Assembly: GCF_019469165.1 (NCBI RefSeq)
Contig: NZ_CP048263.1
Coordinates: 186,001 to 250,000, forward strand
Source: Gilliamella sp. ESL0443
GTDB lineage: Bacteria; Pseudomonadota; Gammaproteobacteria; Enterobacterales; Orbaceae
Direction: 5' to 3'
DNA: 64,000 nucleotides
Position 1 is the stretch's first letter. Every line of letters begins with the position of its first letter. Made by a program: the position numbers and the translations under genes. Below the pieces are notes generated by a model that saw only the letters and a program-made list of their open reading frames with translations, ran no database searches and was not told the DNA's origin. This document shows, piece after piece, positions 10,215-19,642 of this stretch.

Positions 10215-11063
10215 TTATTTTTTTTCAAGTGTTCGATGACGAATTTGCACTTGTTTATTTTGCGCTTTAAAAAACCCGGCTAATTGTTCTGCAATAAAAA
10301 CAGAACGGTGTTGCCCGCCTGTACAACCGATGGCTATCGTTAAATAGCTACGATTATTTTTTTCTAACATTGGTAACCACTGTTGTAAATAATTGGCTGT
10401 TTGATAAATGAAATTGGTAACTTCATCATGTTTTAGTAAGAAATTTTTAACAGGCTCATCTAAGCCAGTTAATGGACGTAATGATATATCCCAATGCGGG
10501 TTAGGTAAAAATCTTACATCAAATACGAAATCAGCATCGACAGGTAAACCATGTTTGAAGCCAAATGATTCAAAAATCATGGTTAATTCCCGCTCTTTTT
10601 TTCCTAAAATCCGTGAACGAAGAATATTAGATAACTCATGAACTGAAAGATTATCAGTATTAATAACTAAACTTGCGTGTGATTTTAAAGGCTCTAAATA
10701 CTTCTCTTCAAGATCAATGGCTTCTTCTAAAGAGTATTTTTGATTGGTTAGTGGATGTATTCGTCTTGTTTCGCTATAACGTCGGATCAGAGTATTACGA
10801 CTACAATCAAAAAAGATTATTTCAGGAGTAACAGATGATGGTAATCGCTGAAAAATATCATGATCAAAATTAAAGTTAGCTGGTAAATTGCGAATATCGA
10901 TACTAACCGCAACAGGTGTATTGTTATCTTTTAATGATTCTGCAAGTTGCGGTAATAATGCGACGGGAATATTATCAACGCAATAAAAACCCATATCTTC
11001 TAATGCGCGTAATGCAATTGATTTTCCTGAACCGGAACGGCCACTTACTATCAACAATATCAC
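10215..11063 (-). CDS. rapZ: RNase adapter protein RapZ
   Basis: A 282-residue P-loop protein close to the E. coli RapZ length of 284. The Walker A motif GRSGSGKS is at residues 8-15. [25 protein letters not shown] and [25 protein letters not shown] are conserved family blocks. The C-terminal ligand-sensing domain ends with [16 protein letters not shown]. In enterobacteria RapZ binds glucosamine-6-phosphate and directs RNase E to the small RNA GlmZ, so controlling glmS. The npr/ptsN neighbours found in E. coli are not seen here. The next gene on this strand, upstream, is rdgB. Confidence 0.95.
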   Translation of the reverse strand: MILLIVSGRSGSGKSIALRALEDMGFYCVDNIPVALLPQLAESLKDNNTPVAVSIDIRNLPANFNFDHDIFQRLPSSVTPEIIFFDCSRNTLIRRYSETRRIHPLTNQKYSLEEAIDLEEKYLEPLKSHASLVINTDNLSVHELSNILRSRILGKKERELTMIFESFGFKHGLPVDADFVFDVRFLPNPHWDISLRPLTGLDEPVKNFLLKHDEVTNFIYQTANYLQQWLPMLEKNNRSYLTIAIGCTGGQHRSVFIAEQLAGFFKAQNKQVQIRHRTLEKK

Positions 11064-11156
11064 AATATCGACTCCAAAATAATTGGTGCACTAGTATATA
11101 CTGTTTAGTTCAACATGTGCAATTCATGAAAAGAAACAATAAGCTAAATAAATTCT

Positions 11157-11753
11157 CTAATAATCTGTTTTTATTTTAGCTATTAACTGTTTTAAAGCCT
11201 GTCCACGATGAGAAATTTGGCTCTTATGTTCTTTAGTTAGCTCTGCTGCACTGCAATTAAGCTCAGGAATATAGAATAATGGATCATAACCAAAACCACC
11301 ACTTCCATGAGGTTCATTCATAATTAATCCATTCCATTTCCCTAAACAGATGATTGGTGTAGGATCATTTTCGTGTCGCATAAAAGCGAGTGCACAATAA
11401 AAGTATGCTGTCCTTTTTTCTTTAGGCACATCTTTTAATTCAAGTAACAGCTTTTCATTATTGCTTTTGTCATTACCATGTTCTCCCGCATAACGAGCTG
11501 AATAGATACCAGGTTGCCCGTTTAGTGCTTGAACAACTAAACCTGAATCATCTGCTATCGCCGGTAGTTGAGTCACTTTTGCGGTATGTCTTGCTTTTAA
11601 GATGGCATTTTCAATAAATGTTAGGCCTGTTTCTTCTATATCAGGAACATTGAAGCTATTTTGGGCTATAACATCAAATCCAGCATCGGCTAAAAGCGTT
11701 TGTAATTCATTGACCTTTCCTTGGTTATTAGTGGCTAAAACAATTTTCTGCAT
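11157..11753 (-). CDS. rdgB: XTP/dITP diphosphatase RdgB (HAM1 family)
   Basis: A 198-residue house-cleaning pyrophosphatase that hydrolyses dITP, XTP and ITP to monophosphates and keeps deaminated purines out of DNA. It carries the substrate loop [11 protein letters not shown] near residues 6-16, [16 protein letters not shown], the catalytic [24 protein letters not shown] (given over about residues 68-91), [11 protein letters not shown] and the terminal [10 protein letters not shown]. All are in family order and the length is standard. It is a single gene between rapZ and rluA on the same strand. Confidence 0.96.
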   Translation of the reverse strand: MQKIVLATNNQGKVNELQTLLADAGFDVIAQNSFNVPDIEETGLTFIENAILKARHTAKVTQLPAIADDSGLVVQALNGQPGIYSARYAGEHGNDKSNNEKLLLELKDVPKEKRTAYFYCALAFMRHENDPTPIICLGKWNGLIMNEPHGSGGFGYDPLFYIPELNCSAAELTKEHKSQISHRGQALKQLIAKIKTDY

Positions 11754-11827
11754 TTAATGACTCCATGATATTAGTTTTATATCGTAATTAGTTAATTAAG
11801 TATAGCAAGTAGATGTACGCTTAAATT

Positions 11828-12484
11828 TTAAAAATCAGGCTCACAACGGAATGTCAGAGTTTCACCGGTTTTAGGATGATTTATTGTTAGATGTTGAGCA
11901 TGTAACAATAACCTTTTTGACATTGAAAATGCTTCAGGATGAGCATAAAATTTATCGCCTAAAATAGGATGCCCTATAGCTTGCATATGCACTCTTAATT
12001 GATGAGAGCGCCCTGTAAATGGAAACAATGCCACCCGAGTTGTATTATCATTATTGCGTGAAATAACTTGATAATGTGTTAATGCATATTTGCCATTTTC
12101 ATGATCTACCATCTGTCTTGGGCGATTAGGCCAATCACAAATTAATGGGAGTTCGACTTGGCCTGCGTCATCCTTAAGGTGACCGTGGACCACAGCAATA
12201 TATGTTTTTTTAGGTATACGCTCTCTAAACTGCTTTTTAATTTCTCTATCTGCTAATTTAGATAAAGCAGCAACCATAATGCCACTCGTAGCCATATCTA
12301 GACGATGGACTGATTCAACATAACTATATTTTTGTTGTAAACGATGAATAATACTATCTATAAATTGTGGTTTATTTCCTGATACCGACAAAATACCAGG
12401 TTGTTTGTTAACCACAACAATATGATCATCTTGATATAAAATAGTTAACCAAGGATCAATGGGGGGATGATATTCCAAAAGCAT
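11828..12484 (-). CDS. rluA: Dual-specificity 23S rRNA/tRNA pseudouridine synthase RluA
   Basis: A 218-residue pseudouridine synthase, one residue shorter than E. coli RluA, which modifies U746 of 23S rRNA and U32 of several tRNAs. The catalytic motif HRLDMATSG holds the nucleophile Asp at about residue 63. KTYIAVVHG, LFPFTGRSHQLRVHM and GHPILGDKFY follow. There is no S4 domain, which separates it from RluC and RluD. An imperfect inverted repeat (TGTGATAA with TTGTCACA, 12489-12518) lies just upstream. Confidence 0.93.
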   Translation of the reverse strand: MLLEYHPPIDPWLTILYQDDHIVVVNKQPGILSVSGNKPQFIDSIIHRLQQKYSYVESVHRLDMATSGIMVAALSKLADREIKKQFRERIPKKTYIAVVHGHLKDDAGQVELPLICDWPNRPRQMVDHENGKYALTHYQVISRNNDNTTRVALFPFTGRSHQLRVHMQAIGHPILGDKFYAHPEAFSMSKRLLLHAQHLTINHPKTGETLTFRCEPDF

Positions 12485-12559
12485 TTAGTGTGATAATTTG
12501 TCAAATTAAATTGTCACACATTCTAACAAACTCGGTAAAAAGTGCCAGTTGAAATAAAC

Positions 12560-13093
12560 TTATTTACTCCAGATTGACTTTTTATTAGCTGAAAACAATT
12601 GGCAAAATAGTATGATTAAACTAACAAAAAGATAGCAAGCAAAAATGATTATCATCCATTGCGACATTTCAATAGTTAAGAACGACCAGATTTTTTCTGA
12701 ACAAGAACCATAAGCATTAAACATGCTTGGTAACCATTCATTTAATGGTAACCAAGAAGGGAATTGGACATTAATTGCACAGGTATCACTTAAATCTGGT
12801 TCGAACTGCAAATGGGCATGAAAAGTTGCTAATTCAAACCCCTTAAAAGCGCTAAATAGCCAGATTAATATGCCAGCTAGTCTAAATATTAATTTTTTAG
12901 GGTTGATAAGTCCAACGATGCTGCCAAACATAATACCGTAAATTGCACATCGCTGATAAATACATAAAGTACAAGGAGCTAGGCCTAAACCATGTTGAAA
13001 ATAGAGAGCGGTCAATTCAAAAATAGCGGTGGAAAGAAACAATAAAAACCAAGCAAATCTTCCTCGAGAGTATTGGTTGAGTAAATACAACAT
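12560..13093 (-). CDS. dsbB: Disulfide bond formation protein DsbB
   Basis: A 177-residue inner-membrane quinone oxidoreductase that reoxidises periplasmic DsbA. Four membrane segments are visible. The first periplasmic loop holds the Cys41-x-x-Cys44 pair in APCTLCIYQR. The second loop holds Cys105 and Cys131 (SDTCAIN and GSCSEKIW). These match the E. coli pairs 41/44 and 104/130. The gene is divergent from rluC across about 150 bp. dsbC is also in the window (24564-25268); dsbA is not. Confidence 0.95.
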   Translation of the reverse strand: MLYLLNQYSRGRFAWFLLFLSTAIFELTALYFQHGLGLAPCTLCIYQRCAIYGIMFGSIVGLINPKKLIFRLAGILIWLFSAFKGFELATFHAHLQFEPDLSDTCAINVQFPSWLPLNEWLPSMFNAYGSCSEKIWSFLTIEMSQWMIIIFACYLFVSLIILFCQLFSANKKSIWSK

Positions 13094-13241
13094 ACTATTT
13101 TATTCCTCCATATTCCGCTATAATCATTTTATATTAAGGTTATTAAAATTAACCAATCTTATTCTTATTACCATTAGTGTAGTTTATTTTTAAGTAATGT
13201 AAAACGACTTTTATTTATTAAGGGTGGATTAATCTTTTCTT

Positions 13242-14216
13242 ATGGACTCAAACGTTCAACAAACAAAATTACAAGTCTCATTTGTCACAATCACTGAAGA
13301 AAATGTGACACAACGAATTGACAACTTTTTAATAACATACCTTAAAGGTGTGCCTAAAAGTATGATTTATCGCATACTTAGAAAAGGGGAAGTGCGTGTC
13401 AACAAAAAGCGGATTAAGCCAGAATATAAATTAACCATTGGTGATGAGGTTCGAATTCCACCTATTCGTGTTTCAGAAAAAACAGTTCCTGAAATTTCAA
13501 AAAAACTGAATAAAGTTGCTGATTTAGAAAAATCAATTATTTATGAAGATGATGTGATTCTTGCGATTAATAAACCATCTGGCATTGCCGTACATGGTGG
13601 AAGTGGCTTAAGTTTTGGCGTTATTGAAGGATTAAGAGCATTAAGACCTGAAGCCAAATTTTTAGAATTAGTACATCGTATCGATCGTGAAACATCTGGT
13701 GTTTTACTTATTGCTAAGAAACGTTCTGCACTAAAAGCATTACATGAACAACTTCGTTTAAAACAGATGCAAAAAAATTATTTAGCTTTAGTGAAAGGTA
13801 ATTGGCCTTCTGAATGTAAAGTTGTACAAGCACCACTATTAAAAAATGTACTCAAAAGTGGTGAACGCGTGGTTAAGGTAAATGCAGAAGGTAAGCCATC
13901 TGAAACACGATTCAAAGTGGAAGAACGCTTTGGTTTTGCAACATTAATAAAAGCTAGCCCCGTAACCGGACGAACGCATCAAATTCGTGTACACACTCAA
14001 TATGTTAATCATCCAATAGCATTTGATGATCGTTACGGAGATAGCCAATTTGATGAATTATTAGCTAAAAGCAAACTTAATCGATTATTTTTACATGCAG
14101 CTAATGTGAAATTTATTCATCCAAAAACTTTACAAGAGATGCAATTACATGCCCCGATGGATAATATATTGCAAAACTGTTTAATCCAGATTAGAAATGA
14201 TAAATATCAACAATGA
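13242..14216 (+). CDS. rluC: 23S rRNA pseudouridine synthase RluC
   Basis: A 324-residue enzyme that makes pseudouridine at positions 955, 2504 and 2580 of 23S rRNA (E. coli numbering). An S4 RNA-binding domain spans about residues 22-85 (MIYRILRKGEVRVNKKRIKP). The catalytic HRIDRETSG holds Asp148. AIAIHGGSG-like substrate contacts (GIAVHGGSGLSFGVIE) distinguish RluC from RluD. PVTGRTHQIRVH is near the C-terminus. The E. coli protein is 319 residues. The histidine-phosphatase gene follows after 26 nt and is probably co-transcribed. Confidence 0.94.
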   Translation: MDSNVQQTKLQVSFVTITEENVTQRIDNFLITYLKGVPKSMIYRILRKGEVRVNKKRIKPEYKLTIGDEVRIPPIRVSEKTVPEISKKLNKVADLEKSIIYEDDVILAINKPSGIAVHGGSGLSFGVIEGLRALRPEAKFLELVHRIDRETSGVLLIAKKRSALKALHEQLRLKQMQKNYLALVKGNWPSECKVVQAPLLKNVLKSGERVVKVNAEGKPSETRFKVEERFGFATLIKASPVTGRTHQIRVHTQYVNHPIAFDDRYGDSQFDELLAKSKLNRLFLHAANVKFIHPKTLQEMQLHAPMDNILQNCLIQIRNDKYQQ

Positions 14217-14242
14217 TTTAAATGAGAAGGTAATCAACAATA

Positions 14243-14902
14243 ATGAAAGATCTTAATTTATATTTAATTAGACATGGTCAAACCGAATGGAATATTAAAG
14301 ATCAAATGCAAGGATCGAAAAATTCGCCTTTGACAGAAAATGGTGTTTTAGGCGCTCAAATCACAGGAAAGCATCTGAAAAATATACCTTTTATACAAGC
14401 CTACTCAAGCCCACAACAACGGGCTAAAGAAACTCGAGATTATATCATTCATGAAAATGACAATGTCATTCCGACTTTTGAACTTGATAATCTAAGAGAA
14501 ATGGATTTTGGTCTTTGGGAAGGCAAACATGTTCCTTCATTAAAAAAAGAAATACCTGAATTCACGACTTATTTAACCGATCCTGAAAACTTTGACTCAT
14601 CTATTAACCAAGGTGAAAACTACCTTGATATACTTTCTCGTATGAAAGAAGCTTTAAATGTTATCGTAAAAAATGCACCGCAAGATGAAGGTAATATTTT
14701 AGTTGTATCACATGGTACGGTTTTAAGAATATTACTTTGTGTTTTAAATGGTGGAGATTGGCGTAGACATCGTGATGAAGATTATTTCCCACGAGTGTTA
14801 AATACCAGTATAAGTGTAGTTAACTATAAGCAAACTGATGATAAGCCTGAAGGGGAATTTTCAGTTAAGTTTTATAATAATGTCGATCATTTAAACAATT
14901 AA
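14243..14902 (+). CDS. Histidine phosphatase family protein (phosphoglycerate mutase-like)
   Basis: A 219-residue member of the histidine phosphatase superfamily. The catalytic LIRHGQTEWN motif has its His at residue 11. SSPQQRAKET supplies the second Arg, LREMDFGLWEGK the acidic residue, and LVVSHGTVLR the second catalytic His. It resembles GpmB and CobC-type phosphatases. The substrate cannot be read from sequence, and true cofactor-dependent mutase activity is unlikely at this length. It follows rluC by 26 nt and is convergent with bepA. Confidence 0.85.
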   Translation: MKDLNLYLIRHGQTEWNIKDQMQGSKNSPLTENGVLGAQITGKHLKNIPFIQAYSSPQQRAKETRDYIIHENDNVIPTFELDNLREMDFGLWEGKHVPSLKKEIPEFTTYLTDPENFDSSINQGENYLDILSRMKEALNVIVKNAPQDEGNILVVSHGTVLRILLCVLNGGDWRRHRDEDYFPRVLNTSISVVNYKQTDDKPEGEFSVKFYNNVDHLNN

Positions 14903-14924
14903 TTACCGTTAATTTTGTCATGTA

Positions 14925-14954
14925 TACTCGGCTAATTAAGTTATTAGCCGAGTA
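14925..14954. terminator. Hairpin between convergent genes
   Basis: A perfect stem, ACTCGGCTAAT (14926-14936) with ATTAGCCGAGT (14943-14953), has a 6-nt loop and one more T-A pair outside. It lies between the convergent histidine-phosphatase and bepA genes. Only a weak T-tract follows, so it is a probable bidirectional terminator. Confidence 0.65.
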
Positions 14955-14963
14955 ATATTCAGA

Positions 14964-16418
14964 CTACCTTCTGCTATAAGCAGTGTAACGTTTTTGTAAT
15001 TGTTTTAATTGATTTATTCTTGCGTCAATTTTTGAAATTAATGTTTGATTACCTTTAGCTTGAGCTCTAGCATTGGTTAATAATTGAATTGCTTCTGGGA
15101 AACGTCCTTCAAGCGCGATTGATTCTGCCCTTGCACTCATTTCTTGAGCTCTCGATTTTATTCCCCCATAAGCGGTAACCAGTAAATCCCAACCATTAGT
15201 ATCATCATTGTGATCAAATGTATAACGATGCAATAAACTCACCGCTTGCTGATATTGGCCATCTTTTATATAAGCATTAGCAAGATTTAATTGTAATACA
15301 GCATTATCCGGTGATCGTTTTAAGGCAGATTGTAAACGAGCTATGGCTTCTTTATTATTATTACTTTCTAAATTGATATCTGTCATTAAATCAATGTACC
15401 AAATATTATCTGGATCATTATCTAATAACGGTTGCAATTGAATTTTTGCTTGAACAAGATTTTTACTTTTGTAATTACTTAGTGCGACGGCATAGGTTAG
15501 CGCCTTTTTACCCTGATCGGTATTCAATTTGCGATAATTATCAAGTAATAGTTTAGCAGTATTATTATTTCCCATAAGTATTGCTATTCGGGCCTTAGCT
15601 AAATAATAACTTAATGAGGAAGGTACATTTTTTTTAGAATATTGCAAAGAGCGATTGCGCATATCCGATAAACGGCTATTCGGTAATGGGTGAGTCATTA
15701 AAATTTCAGGCGGTTTACTACTGAAGCGACTTTGATCAGCCAGCTTTTGTAAAAATTCAGAAGATGCATGAGGATCAAATCCGGCTTTCGCTATGGTTCT
15801 AAGCCCAACTCTATCGGCTTCTTGTTCATTTGATTGAGTAAAACTAATCATACTCTGTGTCGAACTTGCCATAGTGGTTGTCATTGCCGCCATACCCGCT
15901 TCTGGATTAGCTAATGTTAATAGTAATGAACCTAAGGCTCCTCCCCAAACATAAGGACTATTTTTATTTTGAGCCTCCATAGCGCGAGCTAAATGGCGTT
16001 GAGTAACATGCCCAATTTCGTGAGCCATAACCGAAGCTAATTGGCTTTCATTATCAGTATCCATAATTATTCTTGAATGAATGACAACATTACCGCCAAA
16101 AAAAGCAAAGGCATTGAGCACATTACTTTTCATTATATAAAAATGGAAAGGGGTTTGAACTGATTCAGATTTAGAAACTAATTTTTTCCCTAAATTATTA
16201 ATATATTGATTTAAGACAGGGTCATTGGCTATAGGAGCACTGCCTCGTAACAATCGCACATAATAATCACCCATCTCTTTTTCTTGCCCGATGCTTAATG
16301 TGGTTGCAGCTGCGGTTCCCATCTCAGGTAGTGTTATATTATCTGCTGCATAAACAATAGGTGTATTTTGTAAGAATAGTGATGTTGATAGTACCAATGC
16401 GATTGCTTTTTTTAACAT
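14964..16418 (-). CDS. bepA: Periplasmic chaperone/M48 metalloprotease BepA
   Basis: A 484-residue protein, near the 487 of E. coli BepA (YfgC), which assists LptD assembly and degrades misassembled outer-membrane proteins such as BamA. A signal peptide ends near residue 24 (VYA-AD). The zinc motif HEIGH is at 133-137, and the third ligand Glu is in QSNEQEADRVGL. A TPR region spans about 280-480 (for example NIWYIDLMTDINLESNN and NLANAYIKDGQYQQAV). The gene is transcribed alone. Two further M48 lipoproteases of the LoiP type are at 45783 and 47678. Confidence 0.94.
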   Translation of the reverse strand: MLKKAIALVLSTSLFLQNTPIVYAADNITLPEMGTAAATTLSIGQEKEMGDYYVRLLRGSAPIANDPVLNQYINNLGKKLVSKSESVQTPFHFYIMKSNVLNAFAFFGGNVVIHSRIIMDTDNESQLASVMAHEIGHVTQRHLARAMEAQNKNSPYVWGGALGSLLLTLANPEAGMAAMTTTMASSTQSMISFTQSNEQEADRVGLRTIAKAGFDPHASSEFLQKLADQSRFSSKPPEILMTHPLPNSRLSDMRNRSLQYSKKNVPSSLSYYLAKARIAILMGNNNTAKLLLDNYRKLNTDQGKKALTYAVALSNYKSKNLVQAKIQLQPLLDNDPDNIWYIDLMTDINLESNNNKEAIARLQSALKRSPDNAVLQLNLANAYIKDGQYQQAVSLLHRYTFDHNDDTNGWDLLVTAYGGIKSRAQEMSARAESIALEGRFPEAIQLLTNARAQAKGNQTLISKIDARINQLKQLQKRYTAYSRR

Positions 16419-16552
16419 ATTTATGACTCATAAAAAAATTTGATTATGAAACATTTTAGCTTAAAAAAAAGACAATATCACTTTGAATTTTTTATCAAAT
16501 TGAGCTATTTATTTGATAAAGACTATTTAGTTTATTAAATTAAATAATGAAA

Positions 16553-17104
16553 TTATTCAAATACAGCATGGCGAATATATTCTACATCAACGTTTTCAAT
16601 GTATTTTCGTATGTTAGGATAAACATTGTAGTGATGACCAAATTCAGTTTGCATTAACTCATTAATTGCTTGAGATTTAGTCCAATTTTCAAAAACCAAA
16701 CGGTACATAGCAATAGTGACGCCGGTACGATCACTACCTTGCCAACAATGGATTAATATCGGTTTAGGGGAGCTATGAATTGCTTTCATTACTTGGATCA
16801 TTTTCTCATCAGTAATATCACCTGCTCGCATTCGAATCCAAACTTCTGACATCTGTGTATTTTCGACTAACTCTCGATCGCTGTGAAATAGCCGTAAATT
16901 TATAATGGTTTTAAAGCCAAGTTTATCAAGCTGCGCTATCTGCTCTACATTGGGTTGCTCAGAGCGATAGACATCATTAGAAACTTGATAAAAATTATCA
17001 GGGAGATGTAAAGAATTGATATTAGATTGGCAACCACTAATAATAAAGCACAAGTAACACAATAAGAAAATATTAGTTATTTTGGATATTTTATTACAGG
17101 CCAT
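16553..17104 (-). CDS. Putative lipoprotein with dual-specificity/tyrosine phosphatase domain
   Basis: A 183-residue protein. The N-terminus is a lipoprotein signal with lipobox IISGC (lipidated Cys about residue 25), which places the domain in the periplasm on a membrane anchor. The rest looks like a small protein-tyrosine/dual-specificity phosphatase. YRSEQPNVEQIAQLDKLGFKTIINLR is typical of the N-terminal half. The active-site loop HCWQGSDRTG has the Cys-x5-Arg signature (Cys120, Arg126). The general-acid Asp may be in AGDITDE. Bacterial proteins of this type are described, but the substrate is unknown. It lies 33 nt downstream of proS on the same strand and may share its transcript. Confidence 0.75.
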   Translation of the reverse strand: MACNKISKITNIFLLCYLCFIISGCQSNINSLHLPDNFYQVSNDVYRSEQPNVEQIAQLDKLGFKTIINLRLFHSDRELVENTQMSEVWIRMRAGDITDEKMIQVMKAIHSSPKPILIHCWQGSDRTGVTIAMYRLVFENWTKSQAINELMQTEFGHHYNVYPNIRKYIENVDVEYIRHAVFE

Positions 17105-17137
17105 TTGTGCTCCAATATTAAAATCTAATTCTTAAAT

Positions 17138-18853
17138 TTATTGTTGACGTTTTTTAATAAATTCAACGATATCATCAACTTTAATTAATTCTTTATCGCC
17201 ACCCGCACGATGTTTGTATTCCACTTCACCATTATCAAGGTTACGTTCACCAATAACGATAGTATGAGGAATACCAATAAGTTCGGCATCTGCAAACATA
17301 ACACCAGGACGCTCTTTACGATCATCAAATAATACTTCAATACCCAGAGCTTGGAGATCGGCATAAAGTTTTTCAGCAGTGGCTTGTACTTTTTCTGATT
17401 TATGCATATTCATTGGAATAATGACAACACTAAATGGTGCAATCGCTTCTGGCCAAATAATCCCTCGATCGTCATGGCATTGTTCAATTGCAGCTGCAAC
17501 AATTCGGCTAACCCCAATTCCATAACAGCCCATGATCATCACATGGTTTTGTCCATCTTCACCTTGGACAGTTGCTTTCATTGCTTCTGAATACTTAGTA
17601 CCAAGTTGGAAAATATGCCCAACTTCAATACCACGTTTAATTTGTAATGTCCCTTTACCATCTGGGCTAATATCGCCTTCAACCACATTACGAATATCTT
17701 CAATGCGAGGTAAAGCGACATCTCTTTCCCAATTGATATTGAAATAATGTTTATGATCAATGTTGGCGCCAGCACTAAAATCACTCATTACTGCCACATC
17801 ACGGTCAATGATGATTGGCATATTAAGGTTTACTGGTCCTAAAGAGCCAGGTCCTGCATTCACTACCGCGCGAATTTCTTCTTCAGTTGCAAATTCAAGC
17901 GGTGATGCCACAATATCAATTTTTTCCGCTTTGATTTCATTCAACGTGTGATCACCACGAACTAATAAAGCTACAAGTTGGTGCCCACTCTCTTTAGTCG
18001 CCTTGACCATGAGTGTTTTAACTGTTTTTTCAATCGGTAAATTGAATTGTGCAACTAATTCATCAATTGTTTTGGCATCAGGTGTATCAACCAGTTCCAT
18101 TGCCTTAGTTGGTGCTGATCGGCTTTGCGTTGGTGCTAATGCTTGTGCCATCTCAATATTAGCAGCGTAGTCAGATTCAGTTGAAAAGACAATATCATCT
18201 TCACCACTATCGGCTAATACTTGGAACTCATGCGACCAGTTGCCACCAATAGAACCCGTATCAGCACGCACTGCTCTAAAATTTAAGCCTGCACGAGTAA
18301 ATACCGCACTGTAAGCCTTATACATATCATCATAGGTTTCTTGTAAAGATTCTTGTGAAGTATGAAACGAATAAGCATCTTTCATAATAAATTCACGCGA
18401 ACGCATTACCCCAAATCGTGGGCGGACTTCGTCGCGGAATTTGGTTTGAATTTGATAAACATTAAGCGGTAATTGTTTATAGGAACTGACTTCATTACGA
18501 AGTAAGTCAGTGATCACTTCCTCATGGGTTGGGCCTAATACAAAATCACGGTCACCACGGTCTTTAATACGTAATAGCTCTGGACCATATTGTTCCCAAC
18601 GACCACTCTCTTGCCAAATATCAGCAGGCTGTACAACAGGCATTAATACTTCAATTGCACCGGCTTTATTCATCTCTTCCCGAACAATATTTTCAACTTT
18701 TTTAAGTACACGATAGCCAGTGGGTAGCCAAGTATATAGTCCAGCGGCAACTTTACGGATCATGCCGGCACGTAACATTAATTGATGGCTTATCACTTCA
18801 GCATCAGCGGGTGTCTCTTTTAATGTAGATAGAAGATATTTACTGGTTCGCAT
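17138..18853 (-). CDS. proS: Prolyl-tRNA synthetase
   Basis: A 571-residue bacterial-type ProRS, one residue shorter than the E. coli enzyme. It starts [20 protein letters not shown]. Class II motifs are [23 protein letters not shown] (about 28-50), [26 protein letters not shown] (motif 2 area) and [16 protein letters not shown] (motif 3). An internal editing (INS) domain spans about 225-405. The C-terminal anticodon-binding domain ends [22 protein letters not shown]. Its tRNA-Pro(TGG) substrate and the editing factor YbaK are encoded elsewhere in the window. Confidence 0.97.
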   Translation of the reverse strand: MRTSKYLLSTLKETPADAEVISHQLMLRAGMIRKVAAGLYTWLPTGYRVLKKVENIVREEMNKAGAIEVLMPVVQPADIWQESGRWEQYGPELLRIKDRGDRDFVLGPTHEEVITDLLRNEVSSYKQLPLNVYQIQTKFRDEVRPRFGVMRSREFIMKDAYSFHTSQESLQETYDDMYKAYSAVFTRAGLNFRAVRADTGSIGGNWSHEFQVLADSGEDDIVFSTESDYAANIEMAQALAPTQSRSAPTKAMELVDTPDAKTIDELVAQFNLPIEKTVKTLMVKATKESGHQLVALLVRGDHTLNEIKAEKIDIVASPLEFATEEEIRAVVNAGPGSLGPVNLNMPIIIDRDVAVMSDFSAGANIDHKHYFNINWERDVALPRIEDIRNVVEGDISPDGKGTLQIKRGIEVGHIFQLGTKYSEAMKATVQGEDGQNHVMIMGCYGIGVSRIVAAAIEQCHDDRGIIWPEAIAPFSVVIIPMNMHKSEKVQATAEKLYADLQALGIEVLFDDRKERPGVMFADAELIGIPHTIVIGERNLDNGEVEYKHRAGGDKELIKVDDIVEFIKKRQQ

Positions 18854-19024
18854 AAATTTATCCTGAAAAAAATAATGTACTAATGAATATACTAAAATGT
18901 GAGCTAGTTTAGCAGTACCTAACGTAACACTAAAGTAATTTTATTGGTTATTGTTGTTATGATTAAAAATATAGAGTAAATTTAGATAATTATAAGATTA
19001 GAAAAATAATAAGGTTGAATATTT

Positions 19025-19405
19025 TTGAAATTTTTATCTCGTATTGCTCTTATTCTGTTTTGCATGGTTCTATTTTACTATCCATTCAAAATTACCAAAT
19101 ATTATTTAATGGATATGAGTTATGATGAAATTTCAAATGTCGGTTGGCACTTTGATACTTGCAAAACTAAAGATGATGCTTTAGTAAGCAGTAATGATTG
19201 CCCGTGTGGTGGATTAATCGAACCGGATGATGGTTTTTACATTAACAACGAAGGATACATGTTCTTGGATAATGAACTCTATGGTAAGGTGACTTTGATA
19301 GAAAAACCAAGCTATTTTCAAACGGAGCTTTATACAGGGGGAACATTAAAAATTGAACATATAGATACGGGGTTAATTTGTTACTTCGACTCTGTTATGG
19401 ATTAA
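19025..19405 (+). CDS. Hypothetical membrane-anchored protein
   Basis: I do not recognise this 126-residue protein. It begins at a TTG codon preceded by AAGG (19011-19014, 10-nt spacing); no ATG near the start gives the hydrophobic N-terminus. Residues about 5-27 form one membrane segment or uncleaved signal. The rest is acidic and probably periplasmic, with two Cys close together in SSNDCPCGG and single Cys at FDTCKTK and GLICYFD. The repeated DDGFYINNEGYMFLDN pattern suggests beta strands. It stands alone between proS (opposite strand) and sdaA. A 26-nt repeat with a T-tract lies 78 nt downstream. It may be a lineage-specific gene. Confidence 0.55.
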   Translation: MKFLSRIALILFCMVLFYYPFKITKYYLMDMSYDEISNVGWHFDTCKTKDDALVSSNDCPCGGLIEPDDGFYINNEGYMFLDNELYGKVTLIEKPSYFQTELYTGGTLKIEHIDTGLICYFDSVMD

Positions 19406-19482
19406 AATTACGGGTATTATAAAATTGTTACTATGATTCTATATAATCACTTTGATATGTTTTTAAACCAAAATTAGGTGTC

Positions 19483-19508
19483 AAAAACCCCGCTCCTCAA
19501 CTTTTTTT
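19483..19508. repeat. Dispersed 26-nt repeat, copy 1 (terminator-like arm)
   Basis: Positions 19483-19508 (five A, four C, GCTCCTCAAC, then Ts) are identical, in inverted orientation, to 30320-30345. At the second site the sequence is one arm of a terminator hairpin. Here the matching left arm is not seen, although the T-tract is retained. It lies downstream of the orphan gene at 19025. Confidence 0.7.
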
Positions 19509-19642
19509 TAATTTATTTAAGGATAAAAATTTAATCTCAATTATTAGCTTGATTAGCTAATACTTATCACCATAATATAGCATTATATAAGTCATTTTTT
19601 ATTCATAACTACGTGCATGTCAAAGATTATAAAAGGGATAAA

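Noticed and set aside
12489..12518. CRP-like TGTGA/TCACA pair upstream of rluA
   Set aside because: The half-sites are much too far apart for CRP; only an imperfect hairpin remains.
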